A stretch of DNA of 64,000 nucleotides from Desulfobaccales bacterium. Lineage in GTDB: Bacteria; Desulfobacterota; Desulfobaccia; Desulfobaccales; 0-14-0-80-60-11. The stretch lies in assembly GCA_041648175.1 (NCBI GenBank), contig JBAZPO010000012.1, positions 1 to 64,000 of the forward strand. The letters are read 5' to 3'. Under the pieces are notes generated by a model. It had not been told where the DNA came from, searched no databases, and saw nothing but the letters and a program-made list of their open reading frames with translations. Positions within the stretch are counted from its first letter, which is position 1. Each line of letters begins with the position of its first letter. Made by a program: the position numbers and the translations under genes. Below, one piece after another: positions 33,709 through 41,219 of the stretch.

Positions 33709-34224
33709 ATCCAGCCGAAGCAACAACGAGTCAGGATTAACGAGCAGATCAGGGTGCCGGAGGTACGGCTTATCAGCGTTGACGGCCAACAGCTCGGGGT
33801 CATGCCCATCAAAGAGGCGCTAGCCCTGGCAGTGGAGGCGCACCTGGACCTGGTGGAGGTAGCGCCCCAGGCCGCCCCGCCGGTCTGCCGCATCATGGAT
33901 TATGGCAAGTACAAGTACGAACAGAGCAAAAAACTTCAGGAAGCCCGGCGTAAGGCGACCACGATCCAGGTCAAGGAAATCAAGGTCCGGCCCAAGATCG
34001 AGGAGCACGATATGGGCTTCAAGTTAAAAAATACCCGGCGCTTTCTCTCCGAGGGCGACAAGGTTAAGATCTCAGTAATTTTCCGGGGCCGGGAGATCGC
34101 CCACACGGACCGCGGCTTTCGTATTCTGACCCAGATGGCGGAAGCCCTGGCGGATGTGGGAACCGTGGAGTCGAATCCCAAACTGGAAGGCCGGAACCTC
34201 TCCATGATCGTTACGCCTAAGTAG
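33709..34224 (+). CDS. infC: Translation initiation factor IF-3, probable ATC start
   Basis: This is a two-domain IF-3 of about 172 residues. The N-domain is RVRINEQIRVPEVRLISVDG; the linker contains MDYGKYKYEQSKK; the C-domain is EIKVRPKIEEHDMGFKLKN. It prevents subunit joining and checks the initiator codon on the 30S subunit. The strong Shine-Dalgarno AGGAGG (33695-33700) is followed after 8 bases by ATC (33709). The only standard codon nearby, GTG at 33700, overlaps the Shine-Dalgarno itself. infC is known to use AUU, AUC or AUA starts in many bacteria for self-repression, so ATC is the preferred start here. Confidence 0.9.
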   Translation: MQPKQQRVRINEQIRVPEVRLISVDGQQLGVMPIKEALALAVEAHLDLVEVAPQAAPPVCRIMDYGKYKYEQSKKLQEARRKATTIQVKEIKVRPKIEEHDMGFKLKNTRRFLSEGDKVKISVIFRGREIAHTDRGFRILTQMAEALADVGTVESNPKLEGRNLSMIVTPK

Positions 34225-34427
34225 TTCTGCGCCATTTCCCGCGCCGCGCCTGATGCCACGCCCGATCGGCCGAGGGAAAGGATTTTTTTGCAGAAATCTT
34301 GTTAAAATATGATGAATAGAGTATAAAGTGTAATTTTGGGTTCAGCCGATAGTTAGAACGATGAACTGGTCATCCACCCGGTCGCCGGTATGGCGGCCGC
34401 AGTGTTAGCATCATGCGAGGAACAACC

Positions 34428-34625
34428 ATGCCCAAAATGAAGACCCATCGGGGAGCGGCCAAGCGCTTCAAGGCTACGGGCAACGGCCGCCTGAAACACA
34501 AGCAACCCTTCACCAGCCACATTTTGACCAGCAAGAGCTCCAAGCGCAAGCGGCAGTTGCGGTCCGCGGCCTACATGTCCATCGCGGAGGCCAAGAGCTT
34601 GAAGCGTTTGTTGCCTTATCTCTGA
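34428..34625 (+). CDS. rpmI: 50S ribosomal protein L35
   Basis: This 65-residue basic protein starts PKMKTHRGAAKRF, the L35 signature, and ends in a lysine/arginine-rich tail. The ATG at 34428 is preferred to one five codons earlier because it gives the usual N-terminus and has GCGAGG at good spacing. It lies between infC and rplT in the conserved order. The 200-bp infC-rpmI gap (34225-34427) contains no recognisable gene and could include an L20-type control site, which I cannot identify. Confidence 0.94.
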   Translation: MPKMKTHRGAAKRFKATGNGRLKHKQPFTSHILTSKSSKRKRQLRSAAYMSIAEAKSLKRLLPYL

Positions 34626-34640
34626 GATTAGGAGTACGTC

Positions 34641-34994
34641 ATGCCACGCGTGAGAAAAAGCGTTGCCTCCAGAGCGCGCCGCAAAAAATTTCTGGGAATG
34701 GCCAAGGGGTTCCGCAGCGGCCGGCACAAGCTTTACCGGTCCGCCCGGGAGGCCGTCGAACGGTCCTTGACCTTTGCCTACCGGGACCGCAAGGTGCGGA
34801 AACGGGAATTCCGCGCCCTGTGGATCGTTCGCATCAACGCCGCGCTGCGCCCTCTGGGGATGTCTTATAGCAAATTCATCGGGGGCCTGAAAAAGGCTCA
34901 GATCAACCTGGACCGCAAAGTCCTGGCCGATATGGCGATCTTTGATCCCCAAGGGTTCGCCCGGGTGGCCGAGCTTTCCAAGGGCGGGCAGTAA
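34641..34994 (+). CDS. rplT: 50S ribosomal protein L20
   Basis: This 117-residue protein has the L20 pattern: a basic N-terminal extension (PRVRKSVASRARRKKFL) and the globular part with ALWIVRINAALRPLGMSYSKFI. It binds 23S rRNA early in assembly and in several bacteria also represses its own operon. It starts 15 bp after rpmI. Ribosome binding site TTAGGAGTACGTC precedes the ATG. Confidence 0.95.
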   Translation: MPRVRKSVASRARRKKFLGMAKGFRSGRHKLYRSAREAVERSLTFAYRDRKVRKREFRALWIVRINAALRPLGMSYSKFIGGLKKAQINLDRKVLADMAIFDPQGFARVAELSKGGQ

Positions 34995-35021
34995 AGCAGC
35001 GCCCATTCTCGGCGGTCAGAC

Positions 35022-35070
35022 ATAGGGCGGCCCATGGCCGCCATCAATCGGCGTGCACGGCACGCCCTAT
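35022..35070. repeat. Twin-hairpin palindromic element, copy 3
   Basis: The element runs from ATAGGGCGG to CGCCCTAT. It holds GGCGGCCCATGGCCGCC, a link ATCAATC, then GGCGTGCACGGCACGCC. It is almost the exact reverse complement of copy 1 (13374-13424). It occupies the short gap between rplT and pheS, ending 17 bp before the pheS start, and may have displaced the normal ribosome binding site. Confidence 0.85.
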
Positions 35071-35087
35071 ATTTGTTGGCTATCGCC

Positions 35088-36101
35088 ATGTCTTCCCAAG
35101 CAGTCAAGGATCTCGAAACCGCGGCGTTCAGCGAGATTAAAGGGGCCAACAGCCCTGATGATTTGGAAGTCCTGCGGGTTAAATACTTGGGGCGCAAGGG
35201 CGCGTTGACCACCATCCTAAGGGGTTTGGGCAAATTGGACCCTGAGGTCAGGCGGAGCGTCGGCCAAGAAGCCAACCGGGCTAAAGTCGCGTTGGAAGAA
35301 GTCCTGGACGAGGCCTTACGCGCCATGAAAGAAACGGCCCGTCAGGCGGCCAGCAGTGCCGTGGATGTCACCCTGCCGGGGCGCCGCGCCCTTAAGGGCC
35401 GCATCCATCCTTTGAACCAGATCATGGCGGAGGTCTGCGATATCTTCCTGCACCTGGGCTTTGAGGCCGTGGAAGGCCCCGAGGTGGAGCTGGACTGGTA
35501 TAACTTCGAGGCCCTGAATCTGCCCCCGGACCACCCAGCCCGGGACATGCAGGACACCTTTTACTTTAACGACAAAGTGTTGCTGCGGACCCACACCTCC
35601 CCCATGCAGATCCGCACCATGGAGAAGCGCCAGCCGCCGGTGCGCATCATCGCCCCGGGAAAGGTTTACCGCCGGGATTCGGATATCACCCACTCTCCCA
35701 TGTTTCATCAGGTAGAGGGCCTCTTGGTGGATAAAGGGATCACCTTTGCCGACCTCAAGGGGGTCCTCACTGCGTTCGTGCACCAGATGTTCGGCCCGGA
35801 GGTGGGGGTGCGCTTCCGTCCCAGCTATTTTCCCTTCACGGAGCCGAGCGCCGAAGTGGACATCGAATGCGTCATCTGCCGGGGCGAGGGCTGCCGGGTC
35901 TGCAAGGCCACCGGCTGGCTGGAGGTTCTGGGCTCCGGCATGGTCCATCCCGCGGTCTTCGAAGCCGTGGGCTACGACCCGGAAACCTACACCGGCTTTG
36001 CCTTTGGGCTGGGCATCGAGCGCATCGCCATGCTCAAATACGGCATCGACGATATCCGCCTCTTTTTCGAAAACGACCTCCGGTTCCTGCGGCAGTTCTA
36101 A
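35088..36101 (+). CDS. pheS: Phenylalanyl-tRNA synthetase alpha subunit
   Basis: This 337-residue catalytic subunit has the N-terminal coiled coil (about 1-90). The class II core contains HPLNQIMAEVCDIFLHLGFE, DTFYFNDKVLLRTHTSPMQIRTM (residues about 158-180) and the C-terminal GFAFGLGIERIAMLKYGIDDIR. The ATG at 35088 (MSSQAVKDL) gives the usual length; an earlier in-frame ATG (35034) falls inside the palindromic repeat. No clear Shine-Dalgarno precedes it. The beta-subunit gene pheT, normally next, is absent; an unrelated gene follows at 230 bp. Confidence 0.93.
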   Translation: MSSQAVKDLETAAFSEIKGANSPDDLEVLRVKYLGRKGALTTILRGLGKLDPEVRRSVGQEANRAKVALEEVLDEALRAMKETARQAASSAVDVTLPGRRALKGRIHPLNQIMAEVCDIFLHLGFEAVEGPEVELDWYNFEALNLPPDHPARDMQDTFYFNDKVLLRTHTSPMQIRTMEKRQPPVRIIAPGKVYRRDSDITHSPMFHQVEGLLVDKGITFADLKGVLTAFVHQMFGPEVGVRFRPSYFPFTEPSAEVDIECVICRGEGCRVCKATGWLEVLGSGMVHPAVFEAVGYDPETYTGFAFGLGIERIAMLKYGIDDIRLFFENDLRFLRQF

Positions 36102-36330
36102 ATCCGCCGACGCCACCTAAAAATTCTCACTGAAAATTAACGGTCCCGACCTTGACCGATCGCCATAGAATTTGTATGTTCACCCTATCTCTCAAAGTCA
36201 TGCTGGCGGAGCCGAGCATGGGATCATTGACTGACCTTTAGCCACTACCGGCAAATCTTCCCTTTAAGCAACCAAACCACGAGTTTTTCCTCGCTAGGGG
36301 AAACGCAGGGGATATCTCCTTCAGGAGGTT

Positions 36331-37467
36331 ATGATGATGAGTGTTTTACGAACCGAACCCTTGACTACCAATATCCTGTTAAATCCTGCTGAAGCGTCCA
36401 TCGAAGAGTACGCTGAAGTCATTGGCAGCATCTGGCCCAAGGATAAAGACCGCCCCATCTGGCTGGTCTGGATTCACGTCTTGTCCCACGCCACCGAGGT
36501 GTGCGAGGAGGTGCGCAAGAACCGCTGGCACAAGGTGGCCCGGGAACTGGGGGAGGTGGTGGTTTGGTGGCTCACCTTTGCCCGACGCGTCACCCAGGAG
36601 CCTGCCAAGAACAGCAGTGATGCGGTGAAGCTGGTGCCGTATATCAACACCACCCCCTCGGACATCGTCTGGTTTAAGTATCCCGGGGTCTGCCCGGTCT
36701 GTTTGGGTCGCTGGATTCACGCCCACTGCGAGCCCACCGAGGCGGTGCCGTTCTTAATCTCCCAGAAAATGCGGGAAATCAACGCCTTTTTTAAGGCCAA
36801 TCCCCATTGCACCTGTCTGGCTGCCAGCAAAGAGGTGGAGTACCGAGACGAAAATTTCAAGAAGTTCACGAAGCAGTGTGTTCACGAATATGCCCGAAGA
36901 ACCCGCGCCCGCAAAAAACCTGCTTCCATGAGAGGCATGGCGGAGATGCTTAATACCATCTTTGCCAATAATATAGAGGTCTTATCTGTCCAGGAAATTG
37001 CCTTCCACCTGCTGGAGGAAGTGGGGGAGGTCTCCAAGTCCCTGGCCAGCCTGTTCATGCAGGAGATCAAAGATGACGAGACCGAGGCTTTCCTGAAGGA
37101 ACATCATGAGAAGGCCCTGGATTTCGCGGAAGAGATCGCCGACGCCTTTTCCTGGTCCGTGTCGCTCTTGGCCAAGATCTTCCGTTTCCTGGAATGCGCC
37201 GCGGAGTTCGCCGCGGAATTCAAAACGGTGGAGGGTATGCCGGAGTTGGTCCGGGGCAACATGGAGCGCATCCGGAATATCGTGGACCTGATCTGGACCA
37301 TGTACGGCAAGGGCAGCATGCTGGTCTGCGAGGAGTGCGGGGAGTATCCCTGCAACCCCGAGCACCCGGCCCACGCCGGCAAACGGGGCAACCTGGCCGG
37401 CAAGAAGCTGCCGCCGGCCATCTGCGACGCCATCCGCTCCGCTCAGTTGTTGGGAGGGGGGAGCTAA
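36331..37467 (+). CDS. Double MazG-like, cysteine-rich protein of unknown function
   Basis: This 378-residue protein has two helical segments resembling MazG-type nucleotide pyrophosphohydrolases. Segment 1 (about 45-90, HATEVCEEVRKNRW and ARELGEVVVWW) keeps only part of the motif. Segment 2 (about 220-285) keeps LLEEVGEVSK (EExxE at 229-233) and FAEEIADAF (ExxD at 268-271). Between them and at the end are possible zinc sites: CPVC (121-124) with Cys133, Cys160/162, and CEECGEYPCNPEH (333-345). The ribosome binding site AGGAGG is strong but can pair with the preceding CTCC in a small hairpin. I cannot name a function; nucleotide clean-up or signal-nucleotide binding are possibilities. A strong terminator follows. 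Confidence 0.8.
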   Translation: MMMSVLRTEPLTTNILLNPAEASIEEYAEVIGSIWPKDKDRPIWLVWIHVLSHATEVCEEVRKNRWHKVARELGEVVVWWLTFARRVTQEPAKNSSDAVKLVPYINTTPSDIVWFKYPGVCPVCLGRWIHAHCEPTEAVPFLISQKMREINAFFKANPHCTCLAASKEVEYRDENFKKFTKQCVHEYARRTRARKKPASMRGMAEMLNTIFANNIEVLSVQEIAFHLLEEVGEVSKSLASLFMQEIKDDETEAFLKEHHEKALDFAEEIADAFSWSVSLLAKIFRFLECAAEFAAEFKTVEGMPELVRGNMERIRNIVDLIWTMYGKGSMLVCEECGEYPCNPEHPAHAGKRGNLAGKKLPPAICDAIRSAQLLGGGS

Positions 37468-37543
37468 GAATTTTTGAGCGGGGGCAGGTGAAATCAATTT
37501 CCCTTCCTCTCACCTCCTCCCCGTCCCTCTATGAAGGAATAAA

Positions 37544-37572
37544 GGCCGGAAGCAAAACTTCCGGCCCTTTTT
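37544..37572 (+). terminator. Strong intrinsic terminator
   Basis: GGCCGGAAG (37544-37552) and CTTCCGGCC (37558-37566) form a perfect 9-bp stem around CAAAA, followed by CTTTTT. It ends transcription of the double-MazG gene 77 bp after its stop codon. Confidence 0.9.
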
Positions 37573-37644
37573 ATGTCCCCGAGCATCAGGGCAGTGAGGT
37601 TTAGCCCTCCCCTGCCCTGCTCCGCTTAATAATATCGCGCCAGT

Positions 37645-38061
37645 TTACGGCTGATCCGGAATATTAAGGATCTTCATAATCTGGCGGTGGTAATAGCCCG
37701 ACCAGTCGGCGTTGCCCATCATGCCAAAACGGATCTTGACGGTGGTGATATTGTTAGGACGGGCAATGAGGTCCACCTTAACCGCGGTGCCATCCTGAGT
37801 CACGGCGTCGATATGTGATTGCGAGGGCGTATACTGTTGCGCGGTGACCTTCAGGTTCAGCTTTGTTGCAGCTTCCAGGGCGGCGTTAAAGGTCTCCTGC
37901 ATGGGCTTGGGGTAGTCTTTCTCCATAGTGCCTTCCACCCACTTATACGATCCCAGGGCGGCAAGACCCCCAAGTCCCATAAGCATGGTCGCGGCGCAGC
38001 CACCCATCATCGCCAGGGCCACCAGGACCGCCACCAGTTTGAGCCGCCATTGCTTCTGCAT
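37645..38061 (-). CDS. DUF3568 family lipoprotein
   Basis: This 138-residue protein has a lipoprotein signal (MQKQWRLKLVAVLVALAMMG, lipobox GGC). It is followed by SYKWVEGTMEKDYPKPMQET and a two-layer alpha/beta domain, as in the DUF3568 family of small deltaproteobacterial lipoproteins. The role is not known. The ATG at 38061 has AAGGAGG directly upstream; a longer frame reaches into nth. It is convergent with the double-MazG gene. Confidence 0.82.
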   Translation of the reverse strand: MQKQWRLKLVAVLVALAMMGGCAATMLMGLGGLAALGSYKWVEGTMEKDYPKPMQETFNAALEAATKLNLKVTAQQYTPSQSHIDAVTQDGTAVKVDLIARPNNITTVKIRFGMMGNADWSGYYHRQIMKILNIPDQP

Positions 38062-38119
38062 CGTTTTAACCTCCTTAAAGCCACTGTTTAACGTCTTATG
38101 CCATGAATCGCCGCTTCTG

Positions 38120-38767
38120 TCAAGCCGCCTGGCCCGTGGCTTTTCGCCCGTAATCGCAATGGGGCAGTAGGGGGCAGCGAGGACAGTCGGGCTTTTTGGC
38201 GGTGCAGACCTGCCGGCCATGCCAGATCATCTGGTGAGAAAACTTTACCCAACGCTCCTTTGGCACCAGGGGCATCAGGTCAAACTCGATCTTGACCGGG
38301 TCCTTCTGCTTGGTAAGCCCCAGACGCTGGGACACCCTGCCCATGTGGGTGTCAACCGTGATACCCGGAATGCCGAAGGCGTTACCCAGGATCACGTTAG
38401 CCGTCTTGCGGCCGATGCCCGGCAGTTTTACCAGGTCATCCAGAGACGCGGGCACCTGCCCGCCGAACTGCGTAACCAAAGCCTGGCAGATGGCCTTGAT
38501 GCTCTTGGCCTTCTGGTGATAAAAGCCGGTGGTATAGATGGCCTGCTCCAAGTCTTCCAAGGGGGCGTCGGCATAGTTGGCCGCGCTGCGGTAGCGCTTG
38601 AATATCTCCGGGGTGACCTGGTTGACCCGGACATCGGTGCATTGGGCGCTCAGCACCGTGGCCACCAGCAATTCCAGGGGATTGATGAAGTCCAGGGTGA
38701 CGTGGGCGTCCGGGTAATGCTCCTCCAGAAGCTTCAAGATGGGGCCGATCTTCTTGGTCGGTTCCAT
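38120..38767 (-). CDS. nth: Endonuclease III (DNA glycosylase/AP lyase)
   Basis: This 215-residue base-excision repair enzyme removes oxidised pyrimidines. The helix-hairpin-helix with the catalytic lysine is LPGIGRKTANVILGNAFG (about residues 115-132). The catalytic aspartate is in TVDTHMGRVSQRLG, and the [4Fe-4S] loop is CTAKKPDCPRCPLLPHC near the C-terminus. The length matches. The nth stop lies 58 bp before the lipoprotein start, and nth begins 11 bp after the end of murJ, so murJ-nth are probably one transcript. Confidence 0.94.
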   Translation of the reverse strand: MEPTKKIGPILKLLEEHYPDAHVTLDFINPLELLVATVLSAQCTDVRVNQVTPEIFKRYRSAANYADAPLEDLEQAIYTTGFYHQKAKSIKAICQALVTQFGGQVPASLDDLVKLPGIGRKTANVILGNAFGIPGITVDTHMGRVSQRLGLTKQKDPVKIEFDLMPLVPKERWVKFSHQMIWHGRQVCTAKKPDCPRCPLLPHCDYGRKATGQAA

Positions 38768-38778
38768 GAGGTCCTCCC

Positions 38779-40374
38779 TTAAGAACGTTTAAGCCTACTC
38801 CGTATATGTTGCACCAACTCCTGAAATTCCGGAATCTGTAAGCGTGACACCAAGGCCACATAGAGGACCAGCCCCACCGCGATCACTCCAGCCAGACTTA
38901 AGCACCGTCCCATCAAACCAGGCCCCAACCAGGCGGTGGCATGGCCATGGAGCCAAGATACCGCCAGGCCCATGATCAGGCTGGCCCCGGTTAACTTCAT
39001 CAGTTTGAGGAGCAGGCTGCGCACCTGGTAACCGTCCAACTTGGAGTAGAGCACCGCCGCGAGAACAAGGAAGTTTAGAATCATGCTGAGGGATGTGGAA
39101 AGGGCGATGGCCCGGTGTTGCAGGGGCGCCAGAGTGAGGTGGATCAACCCCAGGTTAGCGGCCACCGTCACAAAAGAGCCCAGCACCGGTATGCGGGTAT
39201 CATCCAGAGCATAGAACACCGGCACCATAATTTTGACCCCGGCAAAGGCCCCCAACCCCAGGGAATAAAGCGCCAGGGCAGTGGCGGTTTGCTGGGTATC
39301 CAGCGCGGTGAACTGGCCGTGCTGATAAATGAGGGCAATGATAGGGTGAGCCAGGAAAATCAAACCGCAGGCCGCAGGCAGGGTAACCAGGATGGCCAGA
39401 GATAGGGAGGACTGCAGAGCTTCCCGGAGAGCGCCCAAGTCCTTGTTGGCCGCGTGGCGGGAGACCATCGGCAGGGTGGCCACCATCAAGGCTACGCCGA
39501 ACAGCCCCATGGGCAGGTGGAACAGCCGATAGGCGTAACTGAGCCAGGAGATGCTGCCCTGGGCACAACTGGAAGCGTAGAAGGTATTGATGAAGATATT
39601 GATTTGGGTGGCGGACAGGCCCACCACCGCGGGAAGCATCAACTTGACGATTCGCCTGAGCCCCGGTTCCTTAAAGTCTATAACCCAACAGAGTCTAAAC
39701 CCCACCCGCCATAGGAGCGGTAGCTGTACGGCCAATTGCAGGACCCCGCCCACCAGAGCCCCCCAAGCCATGCCAACAATGGGCTCTACCCCAAACCGGG
39801 GCGCCACCAGGCTCACCCCCACTCCCACCACGACGGAGCCCAGATTGAAAAAACTGGAGGACAGCGACGGGACAAAAAATTTTCCTTTGGTATTGAGCAT
39901 CCCCATAGCCAGGGCCGCCAGGGACACCAAGACCAGAAAGGGGAACATGATCCGGGTCATCAGGGTGGTGAGGTCGAGCTTCCCCGGGACCGCCCCGAAA
40001 TCCGGGGCCATGAATCCCACGAGTTGGGGAGAAAAGATCATGCCCGCCAGGACCAGCAGGCTCAAAAGCAAGGTACAGCAGAAGATGACGTTGTTGGCCA
40101 GCCGCCAGGTTTGTTCGTGACCCAGGCGCTGGTCGTAGTCGGTAAAGACGGTGACGAAGGCGGAGCTCAAGGCCCCTTCGGCAAATAAGTCCCGGAGCAG
40201 GTTGGGGATGCGGAAGGCGACGACATAGGCGTCAAAAGCAAAACCCGCGCCAAAGAGACCGGCAAAGACCTGTTCCCGCACCAGGCCCAGAATCCGGCTG
40301 GCGAAGACCGCGAGGCTTACCGTCCCCGCAGCTCGGGCGATTTTTCCGGTTTGGGTGGCTGAAACCTGGGGCAA
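38779..40374 (-). CDS. murJ: Lipid II flippase MurJ
   Basis: This 531-residue membrane protein has about fourteen transmembrane helices. The MurJ/MviN N-terminus is SLAVFASRILGLVREQVFAG. Conserved segments with positive charges of the central cavity follow (RIPNLLRDLFAEGALSSAFV). It moves the peptidoglycan precursor lipid II across the inner membrane. The first gene of the murJ-nth pair; ATG 40374 lies downstream of a GC-rich intergenic region holding no other gene. Confidence 0.94.
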   Translation of the reverse strand: MPQVSATQTGKIARAAGTVSLAVFASRILGLVREQVFAGLFGAGFAFDAYVVAFRIPNLLRDLFAEGALSSAFVTVFTDYDQRLGHEQTWRLANNVIFCCTLLLSLLVLAGMIFSPQLVGFMAPDFGAVPGKLDLTTLMTRIMFPFLVLVSLAALAMGMLNTKGKFFVPSLSSSFFNLGSVVVGVGVSLVAPRFGVEPIVGMAWGALVGGVLQLAVQLPLLWRVGFRLCWVIDFKEPGLRRIVKLMLPAVVGLSATQINIFINTFYASSCAQGSISWLSYAYRLFHLPMGLFGVALMVATLPMVSRHAANKDLGALREALQSSLSLAILVTLPAACGLIFLAHPIIALIYQHGQFTALDTQQTATALALYSLGLGAFAGVKIMVPVFYALDDTRIPVLGSFVTVAANLGLIHLTLAPLQHRAIALSTSLSMILNFLVLAAVLYSKLDGYQVRSLLLKLMKLTGASLIMGLAVSWLHGHATAWLGPGLMGRCLSLAGVIAVGLVLYVALVSRLQIPEFQELVQHIRSRLKRS

Positions 40375-40518
40375 CGGTTACTCTGCCGGGGGCGGGTATG
40401 GTAGTGCCGAAAGGCCCGGGTGCCAGGTAATGAAGGCAACTACGTTCGAATTTCTTGACACGTGGCGGATCACAGTGGCTGGGAAACCAACCGGCCTCAG
40501 GGGGCAGACCCCGGTGTT

Positions 40519-41061
40519 CTAACCGGCATTGGTAGAAGACCGTTTCTTTTTCTTGGCGCGACTCTTGGTCGCCATTTTGTCCTTTTTGGACGAGGGCGTC
40601 ACGGTTTTGGCAACCTTGGCGGTTTTGCCGGACTTTTCATGGACGCCGGATGTTTGCTTGTTGGCAGCCCGGCTCGGCCGGGGGCGGATCAGCTTCTTTT
40701 CCGGCTCTATCTGGCTGGCCGGGGTCTCAGGATGCAGAAGAGCATAGGCCGGTTGTTCTCCGGTTCCCTGGTTCGAAGCTTTGACCGGCGGGTACTCCAC
40801 CTTATCCACGCGGTCCGGCCAGCCCTCAGCATACACGGTCCCCAGAAATCCGGCAAGTTTCAACCGCTGATCAGTCTTGTCCGGAGAGTAGCAGCACCAG
40901 AGAATCAATCCCAAGCCGACGATGCCGCCCACCAGAATGAACCCGGTAAGCTTGCGCCAACGGCTTTGTCCGCGAGGCTGGCCGCCTTTGCGCTGCAAAA
41001 TAAAGGAAAACAGGGCGTACATTCCATAAGCCCATAAAATAACAGCTAAAGTTGGAAGCAC
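40519..41061 (-). CDS. Membrane protein of unknown function with basic tail
   Basis: This 180-residue protein has two transmembrane helices (about 4-23, and 39-58 ending in CCY). A middle part with KVEYPPVKASNQG follows, and then a long Lys/Ser/Ala-rich tail (from about 120: KKLIRPRPSRAANK, then KSRAKKKKRSS). The tail is probably disordered and could bind nucleic acid or acidic polymer. I do not recognise the family. It lies upstream of murJ on the same strand but 145 bp away. Confidence 0.65.
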   Translation of the reverse strand: MLPTLAVILWAYGMYALFSFILQRKGGQPRGQSRWRKLTGFILVGGIVGLGLILWCCYSPDKTDQRLKLAGFLGTVYAEGWPDRVDKVEYPPVKASNQGTGEQPAYALLHPETPASQIEPEKKLIRPRPSRAANKQTSGVHEKSGKTAKVAKTVTPSSKKDKMATKSRAKKKKRSSTNAG

Positions 41062-41167
41062 CAGTTCTCCTCACGCCAAGGTTATTAAAGCATAACAATA
41101 ATATTTTTTCGAAGTCAACTTTTTTCCCGCACGCTTATCATGAGCGGCTTAACCATATGTCATTTTA

Positions 41168-41196
41168 TTGACACAAGAGGCACTTTGGTGTATCCT
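41168..41196 (+). promoter_or_regulatory. Promoter of the NtrC-type regulator
   Basis: TTGACA (41168-41173) and TATCCT (41191-41196) are separated by 17 bp, a good housekeeping-type promoter. The start codon at 41220 is only about 15 bp beyond the expected start point, so the leader is very short. No -24/-12 sigma-54 element is apparent. Confidence 0.6.
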
Positions 41197-41219
41197 CTAT
41201 TAACCATGGGAGATCTTTC

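Noticed and set aside
35034..35087. Longer pheS start at the ATG inside the palindromic repeat
   Set aside because: It would add 18 residues encoded by the repeat element and not found in the family; start at 35088 fits length.
36102..36330. Riboswitch before the double-MazG gene (GCTAGGGGAAACGCAGGGG looked suggestive)
   Set aside because: The required partner elements of thiamine, cobalamin or cyclic-di-GMP riboswitches are missing; only a small hairpin over the Shine-Dalgarno remains.
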